From assembly GCA_025934635.1 (NCBI GenBank), contig JAICWX010000097.1, positions 1-26,399 on the forward strand: a DNA stretch of 26,399 nucleotides, given 5' to 3'. This document shows positions 6,833-15,482 of the stretch, piece after piece. The translations under genes and the position numbers were made by a program. How positions within the stretch are numbered: position 1 is the first letter of the stretch; each line of letters opens with the position of its first letter. A model generated the notes under the pieces. It was not told the origin of the DNA and searched no databases. It saw only the letters and a program-made list of their open reading frames with translations. This DNA is from Streptosporangiaceae bacterium. GTDB taxonomy: Bacteria > Actinomycetota > Actinomycetes > Streptosporangiales > Streptosporangiaceae.

Positions 6833-7292
6833 GGCTCCGGGTCTCTGTGGTACCCGGAGGACCGAGGCGGCGGAGCCGGAGCCTAGGCCGCCGTGACCGG
6901 CGGCGGGAGGATCTGCGGCCCGCCCGGGCCGGTGATACCGGCGGATGTGGCGGAAGTGATTGCAGTGGCGTCCATCGGGCCTCAGGAGTCCCGGCAGCCA
7001 GGGGAGTATTAGAGAGGCCGGCCTCGTGCCGCCATTCCCGCCTCCCCCGTATTCGCTCCAGCGCCGACCAGCCGACCAGCCGACCAGCCGCCCGGCGGCG
7101 GCCAGCGGTGACAGTCCGGCCCGCAGGCGCCCTCAGGCGCGCGACCAACTATGAAAGGGCCGTCTCTATGCGATCTAGATTTTTTCTGGATGACTAGAAC
7201 AAATCACTGTAACCTTAATAGGAAGCTCCGGCCCGTGGGGGGCGGACCTTCGGGTCTCAGGGGTATCTGGCGAGCGGAAGGTCGGCGAAGCC
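6833..7292 (+). other. Long leader region ahead of the SARP regulator gene
   Basis: I find no convincing gene in these 460 bp. A minus-strand frame across 6795-7148 is Arg/Pro-rich and looks spurious. The interval contains a small CCGGGT/ACCCGG stem near 6837-6857, a triplicated GCCGACCA repeat (7063-7086), and an AT-rich island at about 7165-7222 that stands out from its surroundings and is the likeliest site of the regulator's promoter (TTAATAG near 7215). A GACC-TTCG-GGTC mini-hairpin near 7247-7258 would lie in the 5' leader. Confidence 0.4.
7063..7086. repeat. Three tandem 8-bp GCCGACCA units
   Basis: GCCGACCA is repeated three times without interruption and followed by a further GCCG. 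The period is less than one helical turn, so this is more likely a slippage repeat than an operator array. Confidence 0.6.
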
Positions 7293-10200
7293 GTGGTATT
7301 GCGCGTCGGCGTGCTCGGTCCCGTCGCGGCCTGGTATGACGACCGGGAACTACCGGTCGGTCAGCCTCGGCAACAGGCGGTACTTGGCATTCTAGCGATG
7401 CGGGCGAACCGGGTGATATCCCGGGGCGAGCTCGTCGACGCCGTCTGGGGACAGGATCCTCCGGTCAGCGCCGAGGGCGGCATCTATACCTACGTGGCCG
7501 GCCTGCGCCGGGTCATCGAGCCCAACCGGTCGCTGCGCGGTCCGGGCCGGGTCCTGGTCTCGTCCGGGGCCGGCTACGTGCTGCACCTGGTGCCGGGCCA
7601 GCCCGACGCGGTGGCCTTCGAGCAGCACCTGGGCCGCTCCCGCCAGCTGCGCAAGGCCGGCGACCCGGCCGCCGCGGTCAGCGCGCTCAACTCGGCGCTC
7701 TCGCTCTGGCGGGGCGTCGCGTTCGCCGGCGTGCCGGGACCGTTCGCGGAGACCGAGCGGGTACGGCTCGGCGAGCTGCGCTCCGCCGCCGCGGAGGAGC
7801 GCGCCGACGTGCTGCTGTCGCTGGGCCGGCACGAGGAGGTCGTCCCCGACCTCACGGCCATGGTGACGGATCATCCGCTGCGGGAGCGGATGCGCGGGCT
7901 GCTGATGATCGCGCTCTACCGGTGCGGGCGGCACGCCGATGCGCTGCGGGTGTTCGCCGAAGGCCGCCGGGTCCTGGCTGAGGAGCTCGGCATCGACCCG
8001 GGTAGCGACCTGTCCCGGATCCACCAGCAGGTACTGACCATGGATCCGGCGCTGGCCGTCCCGGCGGGCCCGGCGGCGGTGGCCCTGGGCGGCGACGCGG
8101 CGCCCGGGCGCGACGACGGCCAGCGGCCGTCCCGCCCGGGGGCGCCCGAAGCCAGGAGCACCCCGGTGCCGGCCCAGCTGCCCCTCGACGCGCCCGGCTT
8201 TTCCGGCCGCCACGACGAGCTCGCCATGCTGCAGGCGATGCTCCCCGGATCAGGCCGCACCGTGCCGATCGTGGCCATCTCGGGCGCGGCCGGGACCGGC
8301 AAGACCGCCCTCGCGGTCCGGTTCGGCCGCCAGGTCGCCCGGCGGTTCCCCGACGGCCAGCTCTACGTCAACCTGCGCGGCCTGGACCCGGCTACGGCGC
8401 CGCTTGAGCCGTGGGCGGCGCTGCACCTGTTCCTCGACGCGCTGGGCGTGGTGCCGTACCGGATCCCGGCTGACACCGACGGCCGGTCCGCGCTGTTCCG
8501 CAGCCTGCTGGATGGCAAGCGGATGCTGATCGTCCTGGACAACGCGCGCAACGTGGCCCAGGTCCGGCCGCTGCTGCCCGGCTCGCCCGGCTCCCTGGTC
8601 GTGGTGACCAGCCGCAACGAGCTGACCGGGCTGGTGGCGGCCGAAGGCGCGCTGCCGCTCACCCTCGACGTGCTCAGCGACGGCGAGGCCCACGAGATGC
8701 TCGCCCGCCGGCTCGGCGACGAACGGGTGGCGGCCGAACCGGAGGCGGCGGCCGAGATCACCGAGTCGTGCGCGCGGCTCCCGCTGGCCCTGTCCATCGC
8801 GGTCGGCCGCGCGGCCGCCCGGCCCAAGCGCCCGCTGACCGAGCTCGCGGCCGAGCTGCGGGACGCCCGCGGCCGGCTGGACGCGCTCGAGGCCGGGGAC
8901 GTGATGACCAACGTGCGGGCCGTGCTGTCCTGGTCCTACGACCAGCTCTCCGAGCCCGCCGCGCGGATGTTCCGCCTGCTCGGCGTGCATACCGGCCCGG
9001 ACATCTCGCTGTCCGCCGCGGCTAGCCTGGCCGGGATGCCCCGGTCCGAGGCCGGCGTCGCGCTGCGCGAGCTGGCCCGGACCCACATGGTCGCCGAGTA
9101 CCTGCCGGCCCGGTTCACGTTCCATAACCTGCTCCGCGTCTACGCGGCCGAAGCGGCCGAGCGGCACGATCCGGAGCCCGATCGGCGGGCCGCCGCCGAG
9201 CGGGTCCTCGATCACTACCTGCACACGGCCATGGCGGCTTCCAGCCGGTTCAGCCCTGGCCGGTCCCCGCTGCTGCTCACCGGCCCGCAGCCGGGCGTGC
9301 TCCCCGCCGACGTGACCGACCGGGACCAGGCGATGGCCTGGTTCGACACCGAGCTCCCGGTCCTTCTCGCGCTGATCAGCTACGCCGACACGCATGGTTT
9401 CGCCGCTCACGCCTGGCAGATTCCCTGGACGCTCGGCCCGTACTTCAGCCGGCGCGGCCAGTGGCAGAACTACGAAGCCACCCAGCAGGTCGCGCTGGCC
9501 GCTGCCAGCGCCCTGGGCGAGCCGCTCGCCCTGGCGCACGCGCACTACCTGCTCGGCCACGCGCAAGCGGAGATGGGCGACTACGAGGCGGCCGACCCGA
9601 ACGTCCGGCGGGCCCTCGACCTGTTCCGCGAGCTCGGCGACCGCGGCAACGAGGCGTACGTGCTCAACGGCCTGGCCGGCATGCTGGAAAAGCAGGGGCG
9701 TTTCCAGGAGGCACTGGCCGTCGCGCTGGACGCGCTGCGGATGCTCAAGGCCGTCGGGCATTGGTGGACCCAGGCCACCCTGGAGAACGGGGTCGGCTGG
9801 CTGTACGCCCATCTCGGCCAGTACGACCAGGCGCTGACCCACTGCCAGCGGGCGCTGAGCCTGCACCGTGAGTCAGGTCACCGCGGCGGCGCCGCCGACA
9901 CCCTGGACAGCATCGGCTTCGTCTACCTCAAGCTGGGTGACACCGTCCAGTCCAAGGCCCACTACACCCGGGCCATCGAGGCCTACCGCGATATCGCCTC
10001 GCAGTTCGGCGAGGGCAACTCACTCGCCGGCCTGGGTGACGCGCTGCTGGCCGAGGGCGATCGCCAGGCGGCCGCCGTGGCCTGGCGCGAGGCCGTCACC
10101 ATCCTCGACCGGCTGCCGCACGCGCTCGCCGACGAGATCCGGGCCAGGCTCCGCGACCTCGAGCAAGACCTCGAGACCCAAGGTCTCGAGACCCAAGATC

Positions 10201-10304
10201 TCGAGACCCAAGACGCGCCAGACAGCGACGGCGCGGCGGGCAGCGATGGTGACGGGCCCGTCGGCCCCGATGAGCTGACCGGGGCAGTCACCGCGGCCCG
10301 TTAG
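7293..10304 (+). CDS. SARP/AfsR-type regulator with NB-ARC and TPR domains
   Basis: A 1003-aa regulator of the large AfsR-like class. An OmpR-like winged helix (residues about 1-95, LRVGVLGPVAAW, ISRGELVDAVWG, YVAGLRRVIEP) is followed by a bacterial transcriptional activation domain (about 105-250, ending LAEELGIDPGSDLSRIHQQVL). After a linker comes an NB-ARC-type ATPase with Walker A GAAGTGKT at 331-338, Walker B LIVLDN with D416, and the GLPL-like RLPLALSI. TPR-type helical repeats occupy about 740-960 (GDYEAADPNVRRALDLF, GQYDQALTHCQRALSLH). Such proteins bind direct-repeat operators and activate pathways, often secondary metabolism, under ATP/ADP control. Its target here is unknown; serA lies 80 bp downstream on the same strand. 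GTG 7293 has GGAAGG about 11 nt upstream. The C-terminal LETQ(G/D) triplication is low-complexity. Confidence 0.92.
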   Translation: MVLRVGVLGPVAAWYDDRELPVGQPRQQAVLGILAMRANRVISRGELVDAVWGQDPPVSAEGGIYTYVAGLRRVIEPNRSLRGPGRVLVSSGAGYVLHLVPGQPDAVAFEQHLGRSRQLRKAGDPAAAVSALNSALSLWRGVAFAGVPGPFAETERVRLGELRSAAAEERADVLLSLGRHEEVVPDLTAMVTDHPLRERMRGLLMIALYRCGRHADALRVFAEGRRVLAEELGIDPGSDLSRIHQQVLTMDPALAVPAGPAAVALGGDAAPGRDDGQRPSRPGAPEARSTPVPAQLPLDAPGFSGRHDELAMLQAMLPGSGRTVPIVAISGAAGTGKTALAVRFGRQVARRFPDGQLYVNLRGLDPATAPLEPWAALHLFLDALGVVPYRIPADTDGRSALFRSLLDGKRMLIVLDNARNVAQVRPLLPGSPGSLVVVTSRNELTGLVAAEGALPLTLDVLSDGEAHEMLARRLGDERVAAEPEAAAEITESCARLPLALSIAVGRAAARPKRPLTELAAELRDARGRLDALEAGDVMTNVRAVLSWSYDQLSEPAARMFRLLGVHTGPDISLSAAASLAGMPRSEAGVALRELARTHMVAEYLPARFTFHNLLRVYAAEAAERHDPEPDRRAAAERVLDHYLHTAMAASSRFSPGRSPLLLTGPQPGVLPADVTDRDQAMAWFDTELPVLLALISYADTHGFAAHAWQIPWTLGPYFSRRGQWQNYEATQQVALAAASALGEPLALAHAHYLLGHAQAEMGDYEAADPNVRRALDLFRELGDRGNEAYVLNGLAGMLEKQGRFQEALAVALDALRMLKAVGHWWTQATLENGVGWLYAHLGQYDQALTHCQRALSLHRESGHRGGAADTLDSIGFVYLKLGDTVQSKAHYTRAIEAYRDIASQFGEGNSLAGLGDALLAEGDRQAAAVAWREAVTILDRLPHALADEIRARLRDLEQDLETQGLETQDLETQDAPDSDGAAGSDGDGPVGPDELTGAVTAAR
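10170..10214 (+). repeat. Three tandem 15-bp units encoding LETQ(G/D)
   Basis: CTCGAGACCCAAG plus two variable bases is repeated at 10170-10184, 10185-10199 and 10200-10214. The repeat stays in frame near the end of the SARP regulator and could change copy number without breaking the gene. Confidence 0.75.
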
Positions 10305-10313
10305 GTATAAAGG

Positions 10314-10345
10314 AAACGGCCTACGGGGATGTAGCCGGTCCGTTT
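10314..10345 (+). terminator. Imperfect hairpin between the SARP gene and serA
   Basis: AAACGG (10314-10319) pairs with CCGTTT (10340-10345), and GGCCTAC/GTAGCC forms an inner stem with an interruption on the 3' side. It sits 10 bp after the regulator's stop and 40 bp before serA. It may reduce read-through, in which case serA would need its own promoter. Confidence 0.4.
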
Positions 10346-10384
10346 GCGAGACCTGGTCTGATAACGCGAAAGGTGAATATTCCG

Positions 10385-11593
10385 GTGACGACGAGGGCAT
10401 TGCTGCTCGAGAATATCCACCCTGACGCGTCGGCTCGGCTGGTCAAAGCGGGATATCAGGTCGAAGTGCTGCCGCGCGCGCTGGGTGAGGACGAGCTCAT
10501 CGAGGCCATCCGCGACGTGAACCTGCTCGGCATCCGGTCCGGCACGCAGGTGACCGAACGTGTCCTGGACGCCGCGCCCGCCCTGGAGGCGATCGGCGCC
10601 TTCTGCATCGGGGTCAACCAGATCGACCTGACCGCGGCCAGCAAGCGCGGCGTCGCGGTGTTCAATGCGCCGTTTTCCAACACCCGCAGCGTGGTCGAGC
10701 TCGCGCTGGCCGAGATCATCGCCATGGCCCGGCGGCTGCCGGAGAAGACCGCCCAGATGCACGCGGGCCACTGGGACAAGTCCGCGGCCGGGAGCCACGA
10801 GGTGCGCGGCCGCAAGCTGGGCATCATCGGCTACGGCAACATCGGAACCCAGCTCTCGGTGCTGGCCGAGAACCTCGGCATGTCCGTCTACTTCTACGAC
10901 ATCGCCGACAAGCTGGCGCTGGGCAACGCGCGCCGCTGCTCGACCCTGGCCGAGCTGCTGGAATCGGTGGAAACCGTCACGCTGCACGTGGACGGCCGCG
11001 ATACCAACCACGGCTTCTTCGGCGCGGCCGAGTTCGCGATGATGCGTCCCCGGTCGCTGTTCCTGAACCTGTGCCGCGGCTTCGTGGTGGACCACGCCGC
11101 GCTGCGCCGCAACATCGAGTCGGGCCACCTCGCCGGCGCCGCCATCGACGTCTTCCCCGAGGAGCCGAAGGGCAAGGGCGACGAGTTCGTCTCCGAGCTG
11201 CGCGGGCTGCCGAACGTCATCCTCACCCCGCACATCGGCGGTTCCACCGAGGAAGCCCAGCAGGACATCGGGGAGTTCGTCGCGGGCAAGCTGGCCGACT
11301 ACGCGACCACCGGGGCGACCTCGCTCAGCGTGAACCTGCCCGAGCTCGCGCTGCCCGCGGGCAGCGGGACGCACCGCCTGGTCCACCTGCACCAGAACGT
11401 GCCCGGCGTGCTCGCCGCGGTCAACCGGGTGCTGGCCGACCACGGCGTCAACGTGGAGGGCCAGTTGCTGCGGACCCGGGACGAGTTCGGCTACGTGCTG
11501 ACCGACATCGGCTCCGCCTACAGCGAGGCCGTCCTGGCCGAGCTGCGGGCGATGCCGGTCACCATCCGCCTGCGCACGCTGGACGCCCCCTAA
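10385..11593 (+). CDS. serA: D-3-phosphoglycerate dehydrogenase, short ACT-domain type
   Basis: It oxidises 3-phosphoglycerate to phosphohydroxypyruvate with NAD, the first step of serine synthesis in the cytosol. The 402-aa length and the sequence match the E. coli-type SerA: GAFCIGVNQIDL, VAVFNAPFSNTRSVVELAL, the nucleotide-binding GYGNIGTQL, and a C-terminal ACT domain (RLVHLHQNVPGVLAAVNRVL). Residues equivalent to the catalytic Arg, Glu and His are present in LCRGFVVD, DVFPEEP and LTPHIGGS. It lacks the extra intervening domain of the long SerA usual in actinobacteria, so it may be a second copy or an acquired gene. I chose GTG 10385, with GAAAGG about 11 nt upstream. GTG 10373 is in frame but overlaps that site. 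The ACT domain suggests control by serine. The stop overlaps the convergent DUF4232-like gene. Confidence 0.9.
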   Translation: MTTRALLLENIHPDASARLVKAGYQVEVLPRALGEDELIEAIRDVNLLGIRSGTQVTERVLDAAPALEAIGAFCIGVNQIDLTAASKRGVAVFNAPFSNTRSVVELALAEIIAMARRLPEKTAQMHAGHWDKSAAGSHEVRGRKLGIIGYGNIGTQLSVLAENLGMSVYFYDIADKLALGNARRCSTLAELLESVETVTLHVDGRDTNHGFFGAAEFAMMRPRSLFLNLCRGFVVDHAALRRNIESGHLAGAAIDVFPEEPKGKGDEFVSELRGLPNVILTPHIGGSTEEAQQDIGEFVAGKLADYATTGATSLSVNLPELALPAGSGTHRLVHLHQNVPGVLAAVNRVLADHGVNVEGQLLRTRDEFGYVLTDIGSAYSEAVLAELRAMPVTIRLRTLDAP

Positions 11594-12117
11594 GGGAAGT
11601 ACGGCGTGTGCCGCGCCAGCGCCGTCACGTCCAGCCGGCCCCGGTAGACCAGCGCCGCCCCGTACGGGATCCGCAGCACGAAAGCGCGGTGCCCGCCCGG
11701 CGGCGTGACCTCCAGGTAGGACGCGAGCACCGAGTTCCCCGGGCTGCCCAGCACCCCGAACGCGACATCCGCGCTCACCGTCTCCCCCGGTGAGAGCACG
11801 ATCAGCCGCCGCCCCGGGTCCGGGTCGAAGTAGGTCGGCCCCGGCCGCGTCACGGTCCGCAGCGCCCGCCCCGCCGCATCCCGCAGCCCGAGCCCCGGGT
11901 ACCCGGAAAGGCGGCACGACGCATCGCTGATGTCAGTCAGCGTCACGATGATGCCCCGGTTCCCCAGCCCCGCCTGGGACCCGTGCAGCCCGGCCGCCAG
12001 CTCACCGACATAACACCGATGCGGCACGTAAGCGGCCGAAGCGGCGGTCACCGATCCGCCCGTCACCAGCGCGGCCGCGCAAGCCGCCGCCGCCGCGAAG
12101 GCGATGCGCAATCTCAT
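11590..12117 (-). CDS. Secreted DUF4232-like protein
   Basis: A 175-aa exported protein. The N-terminus MRLRIAFAAAAACAAALVTG is a clear Sec signal peptide, with a probable cleavage site near SAASA-A around residue 28. The mature part is a beta-rich domain with two cysteines (PHRCYVGEL, DASCRLSGYPGL) expected to form a disulfide. Motifs GNRGIIVTLTDIS, CRLSGYPGLGL and LSPGETVSADVAF are those of the DUF4232 family common in actinomycete secretomes. Its function is unknown. No lipobox is present, so it is probably released rather than anchored. AAAAAGGG precedes the ATG by only 3 nt. The cysteine pair makes it a possible client of the DUF929/VKOR system, but that is inference. Confidence 0.82.
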   Translation of the reverse strand: MRLRIAFAAAAACAAALVTGGSVTAASAAYVPHRCYVGELAAGLHGSQAGLGNRGIIVTLTDISDASCRLSGYPGLGLRDAAGRALRTVTRPGPTYFDPDPGRRLIVLSPGETVSADVAFGVLGSPGNSVLASYLEVTPPGGHRAFVLRIPYGAALVYRGRLDVTALARHTPYFP

Positions 12118-12302
12118 AGACCCTTTTTAAACCATTACACCGAACGAATCGGCGCGTCTTTCCGTAAAAATTACCGAGCCATTGTGATGTCGGCCACATT
12201 TCCAGGTGAATGTGGCAATTAAAATGAATTGCGACGCCCTGTTGCGGAACGCCAGAATTAATACGAACCGTTCTGATTGCGCTGGCTCTGGGCGCCGCCG
12301 TC
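12118..12302. other. AT-rich gap between hsdR and the DUF4232-like gene
   Basis: This 185-bp stretch is markedly more AT-rich than most of the window. It should hold the promoter of the minus-strand DUF4232-like gene. A perfect 8-bp stem GCCACATT (12193-12200) pairs with 12209-12216 around an 8-nt loop and could mark the end of the hsd transcript. It is also the left edge of the defence region. Confidence 0.45.
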
Positions 12303-15300
12303 CTATGCTCCTGGGGACCAGTCGTCGGCGAAGGTTTCCATCTGGTCGAGGACGCGCTTTATCGCGTCGGCCTCGGCGTCCGGGGGATAGCCGTACTTGG
12401 CCAGCAGCCGCTTGATGGTGGAGCGGATCTTGGCGCGGACGTCATCACGGGCTACCCAGTCGGTGGTGACGTCGCGGCGTAGGGTACGAACCAGGTCGCG
12501 AGCAATATCAGCCAAGACGCCGGTGCCCATGTCGGTGACGGCCGACTCGTTCTGGGTGACCGCGTCGTAGAAGGCGAGCTCGTCGGTGCTGAGTGGCGGG
12601 GCGAAGCTGGCCCCGCGGTTAGCGTCGGCGGAGACCTCCTTGGCCAGAGCGACCAGTTCGGCGATGATCTGGGCGGCGGTGAGGTTCTGGTTGACGTATT
12701 TGCGCATCAGCTCGTCGAGGCGCTCGGCGAAGGACTTCTGCTTGACGATGTTGTGCTTCGTGACGGTGCGCATCTCTTGCTCGATCAGGCGGCGGAGCGC
12801 CTCGATGGCCAGATGCGGATTACGCTGCTCCCGCATCCGGGCGATGAACGCGTCGTCGAGGTGTGACAGGTCGGGGCGGCCAATGCCAGCGGCCGCGTAG
12901 ATGTCAGTGACACCGCCGGCCTCGATGGCGCTCGCGGTGAGAGATTTCAGGTACAACTCGACATCGGGCGGGACGGTCTCGCCGCGTGCCCTGCGTTCCT
13001 CGGCGTCAAACCGGGCGTTCAGCATCCGGACTTCCTCGAAGAACGCGATGTCGTCGCGGAACTCGGCGAGATCGCGGTGCGTCCGGGCGATGGCGTACAT
13101 CCGGGCGAGCTGGGCCGCCGCACGACGGAACCGCTCAGCGAGGTTCGGCTCGTCCTTCTCGACCTGGTTGCCCGGCGTAGCCGGGTTGCGGAGGTATTCC
13201 ACCGCACCGGTCACGGCGCTCCAGTATGTCCTCGGCCCCTTAGCCGAGCGGCGGGTCCGCCAGTCGTAGCCGGTGAGGATCTCGACGCTGATCACGGCCA
13301 GTATGTCCCTGACCTTGGCGACCGCGTCGTCGATGTCCTTGCCCATGGGCTTGGTGTTCTGGTCGCGGGCGGTGTATTCCGCTAGGGCCTCGTAGAGCTT
13401 GTGGGTTAGCGGGGCGTATCCGACCAGCAGGCCATCCTGCTTATTGCGGAAGGTCCGGTTTACTCGTGCGAGGGCCTGCATGAGGGCCGCGCCGCGCATC
13501 GGCTTGTCGGCATACATGGTGTGCAGCGGCGGGGAGTCAAAGCCGGTGAGCAGCATCGACTGGACGATGATCAGCTCGAGTTCGTCGTCCGGGTCCTTGG
13601 CGCGCTGCTGGATGACCTTGTTCTGCGCCGGGCGGCGGACGTGCTTGCGGATCTCCGGCTCGTCAGTCGCGTCGCCGGTGTAGACGACCTTGATCGTCCC
13701 CTTGTTGATGTCATCGCTGTGCCAGTCTGGCTTTATAGCGATAATCCGCTCGTACAGGTCTGCGCAGATTTCCCGGGTAGCGCAGACGATCATGCCCTTG
13801 CCGGGAACGCCGATGAACTTGCGCATCTCGGCGCTGCGGGCCGCCCAGTGCTGGACTACGTCCTTGCTGAGCTTGCGTACTCGGTCGGGGGCACCATAGA
13901 CGGCGTTCATCACGGCGACCCGCTGCTGGAGGCGCTCACGCTCGGAGTCATCCAGCCCCGCGGTGACTTCGTCCGCGGCTTCGTCGAGCTGCTCCGGGCT
14001 CGTCCCCTTAGGGAGGTTCAGCTCTATCAGCCGTGACTCGTAGTAGACCGGGACGGTCGCACCGTCCTCGACGGCCTGGGTGAGGTCATAGATCAGCTCG
14101 ATGTACTCGCCGAAGACATCGCGAGTGTTCCGGTCGGCGAAGGAGATCGGCGTGCCGGTGAATGCGATGAATGTGGCATGAGGTAGCGCATCATGCAGAT
14201 GCCGCGCATATCCGTTGAGGTCGTCGTAGTGAGAACGGTGGGCCTCGTCGACAACGACGATGACGTTGCGACGGTCGGAAAGCTGCGGGTGAGACCAGCC
14301 ATTCTCGCGCTCTTCTTTAGTGCGGCCGAACTTCTGGAGCGTAGTGAAGATGATGCCGCCCATTCGGCGATTGGCCAGCTCAGTGCGAAGCTCGTCGCGG
14401 GTGCTGGCCTGAAGAGGCTTCTCCGGGAGCAGGTCGCTGGCCTGGAAGGTGTCGTAGAGCTGGTCGTCGAGGTCGGTCCGGTCGGTGAGTATGACGATCG
14501 TCGGGTTACCGAGCGACGGATGCCTGAGGATCTGGCTGGCGTAAAGCTCCATTTCCATCGATTTACCGGAGCCCTGGGTGTGCCAGACAACCCCAGCTCG
14601 GCCGTCGCCCCGGACCGCCTCGATGGTCTTATGGACTGCCTCTGTGACCGCGAAGTACTGGTGCGGCTTAGCCAGCCGCTTCAGCAAGGCTCCGTCGGTG
14701 CGCGCAAACGCGACGTAACCCGTGATCAGGTCCAGGAAACGGGCGTGGCCGAAAATGCCGTGTAGCAGAAGCATGATCGGCTGATTCACGTCTTCGGCGG
14801 CGGGCTGCTTGACTGGCTGGCCTTCGTCATCAACGCTCCACGGAGCGAAGTGCTCGAACGGGGTGAATGCGGTGCCGCAAAGGGCGCCGGGGCCGTCGGA
14901 GACCACGCAGATCTCGTTGCAGCGAAACGCTAGAGGCAGCTCATCCACGTAGGTCATGAGCTGGGCGCGCGCCTCCTTGAGTGCTCCGCCATGTGCCGTG
15001 GACTTCTTGAGCTCGATGAACCCCAACGGCATCCCGTTGACGTACAGCACAACGTCGAAGCGTCGGCGATGATCCCCTTCCACCACCGTCACCTGATGCG
15101 CGACCATGAAGTCGTTGTTCTCCGGCTCACGCTGGTCGAGTAGCCGGATCGTCGGATTCTGCACTGCGCCATACTGGTCGGTGTAGGTAACGGCACGGAT
15201 GTCCCGGGTCAGAAACTCATGCATCCGCAGGTTCTCGGCCCGCGCATCCCGCGAGGTCGCAGTAAGCACGATCGCGACGGCATCCTCGACCGCCGACGCG

Positions 15301-15482
15301 GGTACGGTCGGATTGAGCGCCGCGATCGCCTCCCGCAGTCGCCGCGGAATGATCACCTCGCTCCAGGACTCCCGCTCGCCCGACCCCGGCGCGATCTGCT
15401 TCCCGTCTCTCGGTTCCCAGGCAAGCTCAGCCAACTCGTCCATGACGAACTGCTCCCACGCCGCCTCCGACATCCCCGCCAT
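12303..15482 (-). CDS. hsdR: Type I restriction endonuclease, R subunit
   Basis: The DNA-translocating and cleaving subunit (1059 aa) of a type I restriction-modification complex. An N-terminal PD-(D/E)xK nuclease is visible (FDVVLYV with D near 143, then GFIELKK with the ExK near 157-159). A superfamily 2 helicase motor follows: Walker A HTQGSGKSMEM near 301-308, the DEAH box (VVVDEAH, about 412-415), and FTGTPI. Motif VI-like residues lie in ALMQALARVNRT. A helical C-terminal region follows, used in these proteins to bind HsdM/HsdS. All key motifs are intact, so it should be active. The ATG at 15482 shares one base with the hsdS stop codon (TGATG), implying translational coupling. It is the last gene of the four-gene minus-strand operon. 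Confidence 0.96.
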   Translation of the reverse strand: MAGMSEAAWEQFVMDELAELAWEPRDGKQIAPGSGERESWSEVIIPRRLREAIAALNPTVPASAVEDAVAIVLTATSRDARAENLRMHEFLTRDIRAVTYTDQYGAVQNPTIRLLDQREPENNDFMVAHQVTVVEGDHRRRFDVVLYVNGMPLGFIELKKSTAHGGALKEARAQLMTYVDELPLAFRCNEICVVSDGPGALCGTAFTPFEHFAPWSVDDEGQPVKQPAAEDVNQPIMLLLHGIFGHARFLDLITGYVAFARTDGALLKRLAKPHQYFAVTEAVHKTIEAVRGDGRAGVVWHTQGSGKSMEMELYASQILRHPSLGNPTIVILTDRTDLDDQLYDTFQASDLLPEKPLQASTRDELRTELANRRMGGIIFTTLQKFGRTKEERENGWSHPQLSDRRNVIVVVDEAHRSHYDDLNGYARHLHDALPHATFIAFTGTPISFADRNTRDVFGEYIELIYDLTQAVEDGATVPVYYESRLIELNLPKGTSPEQLDEAADEVTAGLDDSERERLQQRVAVMNAVYGAPDRVRKLSKDVVQHWAARSAEMRKFIGVPGKGMIVCATREICADLYERIIAIKPDWHSDDINKGTIKVVYTGDATDEPEIRKHVRRPAQNKVIQQRAKDPDDELELIIVQSMLLTGFDSPPLHTMYADKPMRGAALMQALARVNRTFRNKQDGLLVGYAPLTHKLYEALAEYTARDQNTKPMGKDIDDAVAKVRDILAVISVEILTGYDWRTRRSAKGPRTYWSAVTGAVEYLRNPATPGNQVEKDEPNLAERFRRAAAQLARMYAIARTHRDLAEFRDDIAFFEEVRMLNARFDAEERRARGETVPPDVELYLKSLTASAIEAGGVTDIYAAAGIGRPDLSHLDDAFIARMREQRNPHLAIEALRRLIEQEMRTVTKHNIVKQKSFAERLDELMRKYVNQNLTAAQIIAELVALAKEVSADANRGASFAPPLSTDELAFYDAVTQNESAVTDMGTGVLADIARDLVRTLRRDVTTDWVARDDVRAKIRSTIKRLLAKYGYPPDAEADAIKRVLDQMETFADDWSPGA

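Noticed and set aside
6795..7148. Minus-strand 117-aa frame upstream of the SARP gene
   Set aside because: Arg/Pro-rich and covering hairpins and tandem repeats, with no recognisable domain.
8250..9866. 538-aa minus-strand open frame opposite the SARP gene
   Set aside because: Typical antisense frame of a high-GC gene, rich in Gly/Arg/Gln/Val. The plus strand has clear domain motifs.
10301..11917. 538-aa minus-strand open frame opposite serA
   Set aside because: An antisense shadow; the SerA active-site motifs on the plus strand settle the coding frame.
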